From Polyangium fumosum (GTDB taxonomy: Bacteria > Myxococcota_A > Polyangia > Polyangiales > Polyangiaceae), in assembly GCF_005144585.1 (NCBI RefSeq), contig NZ_SSMQ01000095.1, forward strand, positions 1 to 38,014: a stretch of 38,014 bases of DNA. Direction: 5' to 3'. How positions within the stretch are numbered: position 1 is the stretch's first letter; each line of letters opens with the position of its first letter. Below, one piece after another: positions 1 through 8,533 of the stretch. The notes beneath the pieces were generated by a model that saw only the letters and a program-made list of their open reading frames with translations, was not told the origin of the DNA and did no database searches. The translations under genes were made by a program, and so were the position numbers.

Positions 1-7
1 AGCGCTG

Positions 8-161
8 GCGCTGGTCCGGGTCCCGGGGCGGATAGCCCCGGGTGGGGCCTGGGGCAACGCCCCAGCGAGGCGGCCCCGAGATAAGACCAATGCTCAGGCC
101 CCTGGCTGGTCCGGGTGCAGGGGCGGACAGCCCCTGCTGGGGCCTGGGGCGAAGCCCCAGC
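8..161. repeat. Hairpin-array repeat, two tandem right halves (copy D, cut by window edge)
   Basis: This stretch contains two successive right halves of the multi-hairpin element described at 26494. First half: stem CCCGGGGC/GCCCCGGG (22-29/35-42) with loop GGATA, then CTGGGGC/GCCCCAG (49-55/59-65) with loop AAC. Second half: a degraded CCAG-type hairpin (about 95-109), then GCAGGGGC/GCCCCTGC (117-124/130-137) with loop GGACA, then CTGGGGC/GCCCCAG (144-150/154-160) with loop GAA. The order and the GGACA and GAA loops match the right ends of the complete copies. The last hairpin ends 20 nt from the stop codon of the leftward gene at 181. No left half is visible inside the window. Confidence 0.75.
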
Positions 162-180
162 AAAACGGCCGCCGGCGAAC

Positions 181-1356
181 TCAGGCCTGACAGGCCCGCG
201 CCGCCGGCGGAACCTCGTAATCACGGAACTCGAACGGATCGCCGAGCCGGCCATCCATGGCTGCGCGGGCGATGTTGTACATCTCCCGCGCCGTCACGTA
301 ATGCACCCGGAAACCTCCCTGCTTTCCCAGCCACGCGAGCGCTTCGTGGAAACGGCGCTGCGGGGCGCCGAGCAGACTCTCGGCCTCGCGCTCGGGCGCG
401 CCGTGCGTCGATAGCTTCACGAAGACCCATTCCGGCTTGCCTCGCACCGACACGCCCTGGTCGATCCAGCTCTCGAGCCGCGGCAGGGTCGCCGGATCCC
501 GCGCCGTCAATGCGCCCGCGTCGATCCGGAGCGGCAGCCCCGGGCCCTGCCGGAAGGAGAGCGCGAGTGGGCCCTGCATGCAGAGCACCCGCTCCATGCG
601 CCCGTCGCCCACGCTCGCCGGCCTCCCCCGCTCGTGCGCCTTGCGGCGCTTCACGTCGCCGGACGGATAATAGATGCTGTTCACGATCCGCGGCTGCGTC
701 CGGTCCGGCGCCGACGGGAACGTGAAGTCGGCGTAACAGCCGAGCTCGTGCAGGAGGTCGAGCTCGTCGTCGACGCCGCAATGCGCGCCGTCGGCACGCG
801 AATTCGCCAGGCACCAGTTGCCGTGGATGAACGCCCATCGATCCGCGCCATGCACCCGCGGCACGAGGCCGTGCCGGCCGAGCGAGACGAGCGTCTCCTC
901 GAACTTCTCTCGCAGCGTGCTCCGCGTGTCCCGGTCGTGGTGCAGGTGCACCTCCACCTCGCCGAGCCCCATCGCCACGAGCTCGGCGAGGGGCTCGACG
1001 AGCGCTGGATCGTACTGATCGCCCGGATAAAAAAACGTGTGCCGCGGGGGCCTTCCATTCGCGTCCCGCAGCGACGCGGCGAGCGCGGGGTAGCCGCGCC
1101 GCCACGCCGCGACCCGGGTGAGCCCGCGCGAGAGCGGCGCCGCGCCAGGCGATCTCGCGTCGCCGGTCCAGAGCGGCTCGAAGTGATCGCAGATCGCCAC
1201 GAGCACGTGCTTCGGCCGCACGACCTCGCCGAAGACGAGCCGCTCGACGCCGCGGACGAGCCGCGCCTCGGCCCAGCTCCCCATCCACGGCGCGAGCTTC
1301 TCGGCCCACGGCGCGATCCGCCCCGCCACCGCTTTGTGCGCGGCCTCCACCTTCAT
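181..1356 (-). CDS. NodB-like polysaccharide deacetylase family protein (exopolysaccharide locus)
   Basis: A predicted 391-residue cytoplasmic protein with no signal peptide or membrane segment. Motifs recalling the carbohydrate-deacetylase (NodB-like) fold are an early DHFEP stretch (about residue 57), EVEVHLHHD, GNWCLANS and CGVDDELDLLHELGCYADFTFPS-like sequence in the middle. The His/Asp-rich strands fit a metal site, but I cannot place the catalytic residues with certainty. The start was chosen because its ATG overlaps the upstream gene's TGA by 4 nt (ATGA), implying translational coupling; the longer upstream reading frame is Arg-rich and overlaps the kinase gene. Its position as last gene of a polymerase-copolymerase operon suggests that it edits or trims the exported polysaccharide. 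The family call is moderate and the substrate is unknown. Confidence 0.7.
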   Translation of the reverse strand: MKVEAAHKAVAGRIAPWAEKLAPWMGSWAEARLVRGVERLVFGEVVRPKHVLVAICDHFEPLWTGDARSPGAAPLSRGLTRVAAWRRGYPALAASLRDANGRPPRHTFFYPGDQYDPALVEPLAELVAMGLGEVEVHLHHDRDTRSTLREKFEETLVSLGRHGLVPRVHGADRWAFIHGNWCLANSRADGAHCGVDDELDLLHELGCYADFTFPSAPDRTQPRIVNSIYYPSGDVKRRKAHERGRPASVGDGRMERVLCMQGPLALSFRQGPGLPLRIDAGALTARDPATLPRLESWIDQGVSVRGKPEWVFVKLSTHGAPEREAESLLGAPQRRFHEALAWLGKQGGFRVHYVTAREMYNIARAAMDGRLGDPFEFRDYEVPPAARACQA

Positions 1357-4085
1357 GCGCTCGCCCTCCCCTTCGGCGCGCCGCTCCACGTGCGCACGTC
1401 GTTCAGCACGACCCCGAACATGCGCCGGTCGCCGAGCTGTTTTGCTGCGCGCGAGAGCTCGCTGCCCTTCGTCATGCCCGCGCGGGCGAGCAGGATGCAG
1501 ACGTCGCTCACGTCCTCGAGCACGTTCGCGTCTCCGGAGCCGAGCACCGCGCAGCCGTCGATGACCACGTAATCGTAGCTCTCCTTCAGCGCGCGCACGG
1601 CCCCCTCGAACCACGTCGAATGCAGCGCCGTCGGGAACGCCGCCTCCGTCGCCGGCTCGGCGAGCACGTAGAGCGAGGCGCCGATGCGGAGCACGCTCCA
1701 GGGCTCCCATCGGCCGCTCATGTGCCTCCGGAGTTGCGCCGAGAAGCCCATCTCCTCGGGCACGCGCAGGCGCAGCATCGAGGCGAGCCGCGGCCGGCCG
1801 AGGTTGCCCTCGACCAGCACGACCCGCGCCCGCTCGGCCTCGGCCAGGGTCATCGCGAGCCGCGCCGCGACCGCGCTCTTGCCCTCGCCGATCCCCGGGG
1901 AGAGCACGCTCACCACGAGCGGGCTCTCGTCTCGCTTCTGCTCCAGTCGGTGCCGGAGCACGCGGAGCGCGCCGAGCACGGCGGGCGGCGCGCCTCGCAC
2001 GAGCTCGAGCGCCCCTTCGTTTTCGGGGTCGAAGGGCATCCCCACGACCTCGACCTCCGGCGCGATCGCCATCGCGCCCGCATTCGGGTTCCGCAGCGAG
2101 AGCGCGGCCGGCTCGCTCTCCGGCGGCAGCTCGTCGACGGCGTCTTCGTCGAGGAGCTCGGCCGGTAGCTCCTCGTCCGCCGGCTCCTCGGCCGGCGGCG
2201 GTTCGCTCTTCGCCTTCGCGAGGTAGTCCGCGAGCGTCGCGCCATAGGGCAGCGTTTGCATGCGGATCCGCTTGGACGGCAGCGGCTCGTCCCCGGGCTC
2301 CGGGGTGGACGGCGGCGCGCCGAGTGGCATGACGACGGGCTCGTCGGTCAGCGGCGCTTCCGCCTCCTCGAATCGAATTTCAATGGATCCGCTTTCCGGC
2401 GGCCGGCTCTTCGGCCCTGCGTCGGCGGGCCTTCGCGACGAGGGCGGCGGCGGCGGCCCCGACGCCTCCCGCGTCACGAGCGCGGTGCTCGTCTTCGGCT
2501 CGGGAATGTGGGGCACCGACACGAGCAGCGGCGGCTCGCCGAGCGCTTCGACGTCGCCCTCGTCGAGGATCGTCTCGCACAAGAGGACACGCGCGCCCGC
2601 ATAGCCGAGCGCGAGGAACAACGCGACGAACGAGCCGGCGAAAAACACGCGGCCGCGCCCGCGATCCGGCTTCACCGGCAGGTAGGCCGGATCCACCACG
2701 ACGAGCGCCTCCTGGGCTTCTTCCTCGGCGGCCGACGCGCTCAGGCTCGCGCCGCGCTCCTTGTCCTGCACCTTGCGGAAATGGTCCCGCGCTCGCTCCA
2801 GATCGAGCCGCAGCTTGTGCCACTCGGTCTCGAGCTCCACGATTTCGGGATCGCTCGTCTCGGGGGCCGTCGCCGTCCCCGCGCCCGTTCCCAGGGCCGT
2901 CCCGGTGTTCGGGCCTGGGCTCGGGACCACGGCCCTGCCGCGCGGCCCGGCCGTCCTTCGGGCCGAGATCTGCGCGGCGATCGAGCGGCGCTCCTCCTCC
3001 AGCGCCGCGCGGCGGGCCGGATCGATTCCCTCGCCCTCGACGGGAGGCGGCGCGACCCCGCCCGTTCGCAAGAGGTCGAGCGTCTTTTCGGCCGTTGCGA
3101 GCGCGCTCCGCGCCCGCGACACCTTCGATTGCGCGGAGATCGCGTCCGGGTGCACGGGCGTGACCTTTTGCAATTTCGTCGCGAGGTCCGTCTCCGCCGC
3201 GGCGAGCGCGGCCGCGGCCGCGTCCCTTTGCTTTTGCGCGTCGCTCACGTTCACGGGCAGCGGCGGCGGCGGCGCGCCCGGCTTCCCCGGGCCGGCGAGC
3301 TCGGCGTCGATCTGCGCGAGCCTGTGCAGGAGCCGCGCGAGCATCGGGTCCGCGGGCGCTTTTTCTCGGCTGGCCTGCGGCGAACGATGCACCGGGTTCG
3401 CTTGCGGGGCCGGGGGCGCCGCGCCGGGCTGCGGCGCCGTCGGGGCGTAGGGCGAGTCGTTGATGCCCCACGTGAATTGCGGGTGCTTGGCGAGGAACCG
3501 CGCGAGCGCCCGGCTCGCGTCCTCGACCGCGCGATTGGCCTCGTCGAGCTCGCGGCGCAAGACGTCGTGGTTCAGCGCGGCCGTCGTGAGGTTGTCTTTG
3601 CTGTAGTCCCCGATCATCACCTCGGCGAGGCGCTTCGTGACCGACTGCGCCGTGGCCGGATCGTGGTGCGAGAACGAGAGCGCGAACGTGTCCTGGGTGC
3701 GGGCGCGGAAGGAGACGTTTTTTTGCATCTCCGCCACGGCCTCGAGCATCGATTTTTCCGCGAGCTCGGGATAAAGGTCGAATTCCTGGATGATCGACGA
3801 GAGCGTGCCGCGCGAGAGGATGATCTCCTTCAATCGCGGGCCGAGCCGCGCCGCGCGCTGGGCCGCGCTCTCGCCTTCCCGGCCGGCGCGCACGACCTCG
3901 CGGTACATGACCGTCGTCTCGCTCCGGTAGATGCGCTTCGTGGAGAGCGCGAGCAAGAGCGAAGCGAGGACGAGCGCCGCGGCGATGGCGATCGTGCTCC
4001 GCGCATATCCGCGCGTGCGTTTCATGAGGACGACGAGCCGCGCGAGTCGCTCGCGTGGTGTGCTCTCGGTGCTCAGGCGGACCAT
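1353..4085 (-). CDS. Wzz/Wzc-like polysaccharide copolymerase with a degenerate BY-kinase domain
   Basis: A 910-residue inner-membrane protein. TM1 lies at about 30-49, followed by a long periplasmic Wzz-type region with coiled-coil and Pro/Ala-rich stretches, then TM2 at about 480-500. A cytoplasmic Pro/Glu-rich linker of about 200 residues follows, then a P-loop domain from about 705. Walker A is present (GIGEGKSA, Lys736), as is a Walker B-like VVIDG (Asp843). The Walker A' motif, normally with two Asp, reads VEGNLGRP (Glu759), and the C-terminus has no tyrosine cluster. These proteins normally control chain length and export together with Wzy and Wza. Here autophosphorylation may be lost while the structural copolymerase role is kept (inference). 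A strong GGAGG lies just upstream of the ATG. It follows the polymerase gene by 91 bp and overlaps the deacetylase gene by 4 nt. Confidence 0.88.
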   Translation of the reverse strand: MVRLSTESTPRERLARLVVLMKRTRGYARSTIAIAAALVLASLLLALSTKRIYRSETTVMYREVVRAGREGESAAQRAARLGPRLKEIILSRGTLSSIIQEFDLYPELAEKSMLEAVAEMQKNVSFRARTQDTFALSFSHHDPATAQSVTKRLAEVMIGDYSKDNLTTAALNHDVLRRELDEANRAVEDASRALARFLAKHPQFTWGINDSPYAPTAPQPGAAPPAPQANPVHRSPQASREKAPADPMLARLLHRLAQIDAELAGPGKPGAPPPPLPVNVSDAQKQRDAAAAALAAAETDLATKLQKVTPVHPDAISAQSKVSRARSALATAEKTLDLLRTGGVAPPPVEGEGIDPARRAALEEERRSIAAQISARRTAGPRGRAVVPSPGPNTGTALGTGAGTATAPETSDPEIVELETEWHKLRLDLERARDHFRKVQDKERGASLSASAAEEEAQEALVVVDPAYLPVKPDRGRGRVFFAGSFVALFLALGYAGARVLLCETILDEGDVEALGEPPLLVSVPHIPEPKTSTALVTREASGPPPPPSSRRPADAGPKSRPPESGSIEIRFEEAEAPLTDEPVVMPLGAPPSTPEPGDEPLPSKRIRMQTLPYGATLADYLAKAKSEPPPAEEPADEELPAELLDEDAVDELPPESEPAALSLRNPNAGAMAIAPEVEVVGMPFDPENEGALELVRGAPPAVLGALRVLRHRLEQKRDESPLVVSVLSPGIGEGKSAVAARLAMTLAEAERARVVLVEGNLGRPRLASMLRLRVPEEMGFSAQLRRHMSGRWEPWSVLRIGASLYVLAEPATEAAFPTALHSTWFEGAVRALKESYDYVVIDGCAVLGSGDANVLEDVSDVCILLARAGMTKGSELSRAAKQLGDRRMFGVVLNDVRTWSGAPKGRASA

Positions 4086-4176
4086 CTGCTCCCTCCGCGC
4101 TCGGGCGCGAGGGGCCTTCCGGCAATGACCATGCTCGGCGACTCCTCGCTCCTTTGGTTTGTCGAGAACATACGAT

Positions 4177-5631
4177 TCAGCCCATCATGTGCAGCACGAC
4201 CCACACGATCGGGAAGAGCAGGAGGCACGCCGCGCAGACGGTCGCGGCTTCGCGCATGTCGATGCGCACCGAGAACCGCGGATCCGCCGCGCGCGCGGCC
4301 TGGTAGAGCGCCGCGGAGGCGCCGAGCAGCATGTAAAGGAATTCCTTGTAGGACCATGAAAGGAAGAAGATCCCGACGTACGCCCCGAGGAGCGAGATCG
4401 CGAGCGCCGGCGCGAGACGGCGGAGCTCCGCGTCCACGTCGTACGCGCCGAACCACAACTTCAAGGGCACCTTGAGGGCGCCGTAGAGAACGAGCGAAAA
4501 GAGGAACGCCCCGATGAGCCCCGTCTCCGCCGCCGCGAGCAGGTAGCTGTTGTGCGCCGTGAGCCCGCGCGTCGATTCGTCGGCGAACTGGCCGACGCCG
4601 AAGCCGATCCCCTTCGACTTTCGGATCATCGTGAGCGCCTCGGCCACGAGATCGAGCCGCTCGTCCGCGGACGCCTCGGCCTCCGCCCCGCTCCGCCCGC
4701 CGAGCAGGAGCACGGGCGGAAACGCGATGCAGCCAATGACGACGCCGAAGACGCCTGCGCGCCGGATGAACGCGAGCCCCATCACGACGAGGAAGACGAG
4801 GACACCCATGCGTGATTGGGAAAGGACGATCATCACGGCGAACGCGAAGGCGATGACGAGCGCCGGGACGACGCGGAAGATGGACGCGACGCCGGCGAGC
4901 AATCTGTCCGTGAGCAGGATCGGGAGCCGGAGCGACGCCGCGGTCGGCTTCTGGTTCGGATCGCGGGACGATCGTTTGCGTTCGGCGAACGCGAGCGCGA
5001 AGGGCAAGGCCATCACGGCGGCGAGCGAGAGTTCGTTCGGATCGGCGAGCGTGCCGCGATAACGTACGCGGCCGCCGATCGTGGCCGTGCCGAACGGACC
5101 GACCCGCTCGCAACGGTAATTCACGTCCGGCAGGCCGTCCTTTCGACAATCGAGCGCGTTCTCGCAGCCGCGCCCGTCGTACTCGAGCTCGCCTTTGCCC
5201 TCCCAGTCGCTTTTTTCGGCGATCATGCAGCCGAAGGGGCCCTGGGACTGGACGAGCGCGACCGTCGAGGCGAAAATCATGCAAACGAGGAGCGTCCAGC
5301 AAAACCGCCGCAGGCCCTTCGTCGTGCCGAGGCCGAGCGAGATCACGCCGAAGATGCAGAGCACGATGGCGAGCTCGGTCCCCTCCTTTTGCAGGACCGC
5401 GGGCTTGCGCACGAGCGTGACGAGCGCTCCCCACAGGAAAAACGCGAGGACGAAGGGGGCGTGCGGCGGGAGATCGACCCGGGCGCGACCGCGAAGGACG
5501 TCCACGACGAAGGCCACGGTGAAGAGCGCGAACACGATATAGAGGAGCGGCAGCCCGGCGAGGGCCGGCACGAACTCCTGGGGTTTCAAGACGACGAGCG
5601 CGCAGAGCACGCACACGATGATCGAAGCCAT
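4177..5631 (-). CDS. O-antigen ligase/polymerase (Wzy-like) membrane protein
   Basis: A 484-residue polytopic inner-membrane protein. Hydrophobic segments are spread along the whole length, with a long periplasmic loop in the middle that holds several Cys (GCENALDC) and the RYRGTLADPNELS motif, which is typical of O-antigen ligase/Wzy-family proteins. A second conserved-looking stretch, GIGFGVGQFADESTRGLTAHNSYL, matches the family's HN(S/T) motif. The protein probably polymerises polysaccharide repeat units at the periplasmic face. I chose the ATG at 5631 because the first membrane helix starts right after it; a GTG at 5724 in the same frame would add 31 polar residues. It is the first gene of a leftward operon with the copolymerase and deacetylase genes and is divergent from the export lipoprotein gene. 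Confidence 0.85.
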   Translation of the reverse strand: MASIIVCVLCALVVLKPQEFVPALAGLPLLYIVFALFTVAFVVDVLRGRARVDLPPHAPFVLAFFLWGALVTLVRKPAVLQKEGTELAIVLCIFGVISLGLGTTKGLRRFCWTLLVCMIFASTVALVQSQGPFGCMIAEKSDWEGKGELEYDGRGCENALDCRKDGLPDVNYRCERVGPFGTATIGGRVRYRGTLADPNELSLAAVMALPFALAFAERKRSSRDPNQKPTAASLRLPILLTDRLLAGVASIFRVVPALVIAFAFAVMIVLSQSRMGVLVFLVVMGLAFIRRAGVFGVVIGCIAFPPVLLLGGRSGAEAEASADERLDLVAEALTMIRKSKGIGFGVGQFADESTRGLTAHNSYLLAAAETGLIGAFLFSLVLYGALKVPLKLWFGAYDVDAELRRLAPALAISLLGAYVGIFFLSWSYKEFLYMLLGASAALYQAARAADPRFSVRIDMREAATVCAACLLLFPIVWVVLHMMG

Positions 5632-5720
5632 GTCCCCCGAGGGCGCGCCTTCGCGGATGGCTTTCCCGCGGCGCGCGTGGCCTCTTTCGTAGCAGGGGTC
5701 GGCGCTTCGAGCATTCGGGA

Positions 5721-5740
5721 TCACCCTTTGCCACGGGTGA
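5721..5740. promoter_or_regulatory. Inverted repeat in the divergent exopolysaccharide promoter region
   Basis: TCACCC (5721-5726) and GGGTGA (5735-5740) form 6-bp perfect arms around an 8-nt spacer. They lie between the divergent polymerase and export-lipoprotein genes, 22 bp before the rightward ATG. This could be an operator coordinating both directions. Short GC-rich inverted repeats are common by chance in this genome, so confidence is low. Confidence 0.3.
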
Positions 5741-5762
5741 CGCTGCTCGTCGGAGGAATGCC

Positions 5763-6395
5763 ATGGATGTGCACGAAAAGAAGAGAATCGCCCGGGGCGT
5801 GAAGGGACGATTCGTGCGGGGATGCCTCGCGCTTCTGGGGCTCGTGGCCTCGGCGAGCTGCGGCGGCGCGCGCCCGACCTACGATTACACGACGGAGCTA
5901 CGCGTGATGCGGACGTACACCGTGGGCCCCGGGGACGTGCTCGAGGTGCGCGTCTGGCACAACGAGCAGCTCAGCCGCAGGGTCACGGTGCGCCCCGACG
6001 GATTCATCACGCTCCCGCTCGTCGGCGATATCGTTTGTGGTGGAAAGACCGTGGAGCAGATCGGCAAGGAGATCACCGAAAAGGGCCAGCAGTTCTACAC
6101 GGAGCCGCTGGTCGTGTCCGTCGAGGTCGCCGAGCTGCACAGCTATCGCATTTACGTGCTGGGCGAGGTGACGCGGCCGGGCGAGTTCACGCCGACGGGG
6201 CAAGTGACCGTGCTGCAGGCGATCGCGCTCGCTGGTGGATTCACGCGGTTTGCCGCGCCGAACGAAATCGTCATCGTGCGCAAGGACGCGCATGGCGAGC
6301 GGCGGATCCCGTTCGCGTTCACGGCCGTGGTGAAAGGCGGGGATCTCCGCGAGAATTTGCCGCTCCTGACGAATGACACGGTGGTCGTTCCCTAG
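5763..6395 (+). CDS. Polysaccharide export outer-membrane lipoprotein (Wza-like, Poly_export/SLBB)
   Basis: A 210-residue exported protein. The N-terminus has basic residues, a hydrophobic core and a lipobox-like VASASC (Cys about 33). The Poly_export domain starts at YTVGPGDVLEVRVW (about 51) and includes VRPDGFITLPLVGDI. An SLBB-type domain follows (YVLGEVTRPGEFTPTG, VLQAIALAGGFT, about 130-180). This is shorter than E. coli Wza (about 360 residues) and lacks the C-terminal outer-membrane helix region, as in many short myxobacterial homologues. It should form or seal the periplasmic/outer-membrane export channel for the polymer made by the divergent operon. A good Shine-Dalgarno sequence, GGAGGA, lies 5 nt before the ATG. 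Confidence 0.9.
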   Translation: MDVHEKKRIARGVKGRFVRGCLALLGLVASASCGGARPTYDYTTELRVMRTYTVGPGDVLEVRVWHNEQLSRRVTVRPDGFITLPLVGDIVCGGKTVEQIGKEITEKGQQFYTEPLVVSVEVAELHSYRIYVLGEVTRPGEFTPTGQVTVLQAIALAGGFTRFAAPNEIVIVRKDAHGERRIPFAFTAVVKGGDLRENLPLLTNDTVVVP

Positions 6396-6634
6396 TGCAC
6401 CCCCTGGTCATTCGAGAGTGCATCCCGGCGTTCCAGTTCCGGTGAACGAGTGCGGCAAGATCGGTAGATGCAACGCGGTTGCATTGAATTGGTGATAAAA
6501 TTTACCCATTACGGACAATTTTCGGCGGCGACAAAGACAGGCGTTGACACCAATCGCGAAAAAAAGGAAGGTCGGCATTCTCCGGGCCCCCGGATGCACC
6601 CGCCACGACCTTTCCCATTTCGAGGTGTCAGTCC

Positions 6635-8473
6635 ATGCGTCATCGTCGCCTTGCCACGCTCGCTCCCCTGACGTTCCTCCTCGCCGCCTGCGCCGTCGAT
6701 GGCCAGGACGTTGATAATCAGGCCGCTCCGCAGGATGAAAACGACAGCGTCCACGTCGGCCATGATGCCCAGGCGGAGAAGGTCGCCGCGGACCTCGCTC
6801 TTCAGAGGATCGCAGCCGAGCGGCCCGAGATCGTTCGGGGCGTCGGGGACCTCTCGGTCAGGCGCGTGCGTATCGACAAGCGGGGCGAGTCGGTGAACCG
6901 CTTCGTGCAGTCGATCGATGGCATCCCGGTCTTCGGCGGCGAGGCGATCGTGCGCCTCGATCAGCGCGGCCAGCTCCGGACGGTGCGCGACTACTTGCAC
7001 CGGAACCTCAAGGTCGAGACGAAGCCGACCCTCGCCGAGATCGACGCGCGCAACGTCGCGTACGCCGCGGTCGACGGTGTGGTCTCGCGGGAGATCGGCA
7101 CGGATCTCCAGATCCTGCCCCGCCCGATGCTCGGCGCGGCGCTCACGTACCGCGTGCAGCTCGAGGGGACGCTGAACGACGGATCGCCCACGATGCCGGT
7201 CGTCTTCATCGACGCGCAGACGGGCGAGATCGTCGATCAGTACGACAACCTCCAGACGGGCAAGAGCCTCCAGACGTACACGCTGAACAACGGAACGTCG
7301 TTCAACAGCGCCACGCTGAAGCTGACCACGACGGGGACGACCACGACGGGCAGCGGTGATGCCGTCGTGACCCAGGCGCACGACAACGCCAACCGCACGT
7401 ACGACTTCTACTTCAACAACTTCGGCCGCGACAGCTACAACAGCACGGGCGCGACCATCAAGTCGTACGCGCACTACAGCACGGGTTATGTGAACGCGTA
7501 CTGGGACGGGACGCGGATGGTCTATGGCGACGGCAATGGCACCGATGCGTCGGCGCTCACGGTGCTCGACGTCGTGGCCCACGAGCTCACGCACGCGGTC
7601 ACGTCGTACGAGTCGAACCTGACGTACAGCTACGAGTCGGGCGCGCTGAACGAGGCGATGAGCGACATCTTCGGCGCCGCGGTCGAAGCGGCCCGCGACG
7701 GCGCGGTCACGACGAACACCTGGAAGATCGGCGAGGAGTGCTGGACGCCGGCCACGGCGGGCGACGCGCTCCGCTACATGTACGACCCGAAGCTGGCGGG
7801 CGACTACGACTACTACCCCGAGCGCTACACGGGCTCGCAGGACAACGGCGGCGTGCACTGGAACTCGGGCATCGCGAACCTCGCGTTCTACCTCGCGGTC
7901 ATGGGCGGCACGCACCCGCGCGGCGAGACGACGAACCAGGTCCCGGCGCTCGACGCGAACCCGGTGAACAGCATCAAGATGGGCGCGGCGATCTTCTACG
8001 ATGCGAACACGAACTGCCTCAGCGCGAGCTCGGACTTCGCGGCCGCTCGCACCTGCACGGTGGAGGCCGCGACCGAGCTCTACGGCGCGGCGGCGGCGAC
8101 GTCGATCAGCGAGGCGTGGGCGGCCGTCGGCGTGGGCGGCAGCAACGGCGGCGGCAGCGGCGGCGGGACGTACACGCCGATCGGCGAGGTGGCCGGCATC
8201 TCGGTCGGGAAGAACAAGTGGAGCACGTCGTACACGCAGGCGACGCCGGCCGGCGCGACGACGCTGAAGGTCGAGATCTCCGGCGGCACGGGCGACGCGG
8301 ATCTCTACGTGCGCAAGGGCTCCGCGCCGACGCTCACGCTCTACACCTGCCGTCCGTACCTCGAGGGCAACAACGAGGTCTGCGAGATCCCCGCCCCGAG
8401 CGGCACGTACTACATCAAGCTCTACGGCTACGTGGCGTCGTCGGGGATCACGCTGAAGACGAGCTACAAGTGA
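6635..8473 (+). CDS. Secreted thermolysin-family (M4) zinc metalloprotease with PPC domain
   Basis: A 612-residue preproprotein. The signal peptide ends in a lipobox (LLAAC, Cys about 19). An FTP/PepSY-type propeptide (about 45-200) should act as intramolecular chaperone and inhibitor. The catalytic domain contains HELTH (His316, Glu317, His320), and NEAMSD supplies the third zinc ligand at Glu340, 24 residues on as in thermolysin. GGVHWNSGIANLAFY (about 405-420) holds the active-site His. A Gly/Ser linker at about 505-512 leads to a C-terminal PPC domain (about 525-610), commonly removed after secretion. A GAGG Shine-Dalgarno lies 9 nt before the ATG. Predation or nutrient acquisition is a plausible role in a myxobacterium (inference). 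The gene is monocistronic, with a hairpin after it. Confidence 0.95.
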   Translation: MRHRRLATLAPLTFLLAACAVDGQDVDNQAAPQDENDSVHVGHDAQAEKVAADLALQRIAAERPEIVRGVGDLSVRRVRIDKRGESVNRFVQSIDGIPVFGGEAIVRLDQRGQLRTVRDYLHRNLKVETKPTLAEIDARNVAYAAVDGVVSREIGTDLQILPRPMLGAALTYRVQLEGTLNDGSPTMPVVFIDAQTGEIVDQYDNLQTGKSLQTYTLNNGTSFNSATLKLTTTGTTTTGSGDAVVTQAHDNANRTYDFYFNNFGRDSYNSTGATIKSYAHYSTGYVNAYWDGTRMVYGDGNGTDASALTVLDVVAHELTHAVTSYESNLTYSYESGALNEAMSDIFGAAVEAARDGAVTTNTWKIGEECWTPATAGDALRYMYDPKLAGDYDYYPERYTGSQDNGGVHWNSGIANLAFYLAVMGGTHPRGETTNQVPALDANPVNSIKMGAAIFYDANTNCLSASSDFAAARTCTVEAATELYGAAAATSISEAWAAVGVGGSNGGGSGGGTYTPIGEVAGISVGKNKWSTSYTQATPAGATTLKVEISGGTGDADLYVRKGSAPTLTLYTCRPYLEGNNEVCEIPAPSGTYYIKLYGYVASSGITLKTSYK

Positions 8474-8491
8474 TCGAGCGGTAGGCGAGGT

Positions 8492-8519
8492 GCGCCGCGC
8501 GGCAAACCCTGCGCGGCGC
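8492..8519. terminator. GC-rich hairpin between convergent genes
   Basis: GCGCCGCGC (8492-8500) pairs perfectly with GCGCGGCGC (8511-8519) around a 10-nt loop. It lies between the stop codons of the protease gene and the leftward deformylase gene, so it may terminate both directions. There is no clear U-tract. Confidence 0.55.
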
Positions 8520-8533
8520 GCGCCCTCCCCTCC

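Noticed and set aside
2256-4475. 739-codon plus-strand open frame opposite the copolymerase gene
   Set aside because: Antisense shadow: Arg/Gly/His-rich, no ribosome binding site, while the minus-strand frame has clear domains and membrane segments. Other long antisense frames (for example 21316-23316 minus, 24488-25981 minus, 14537-16405 minus) were rejected for the same reason.
6479-6570. Candidate sigma70 promoter before the M4 protease (TTGCAT, GATAAA, TTGACA)
   Set aside because: The AT-rich patches are real, but no pair of boxes has acceptable 16-18 bp spacing, so I do not call a promoter.
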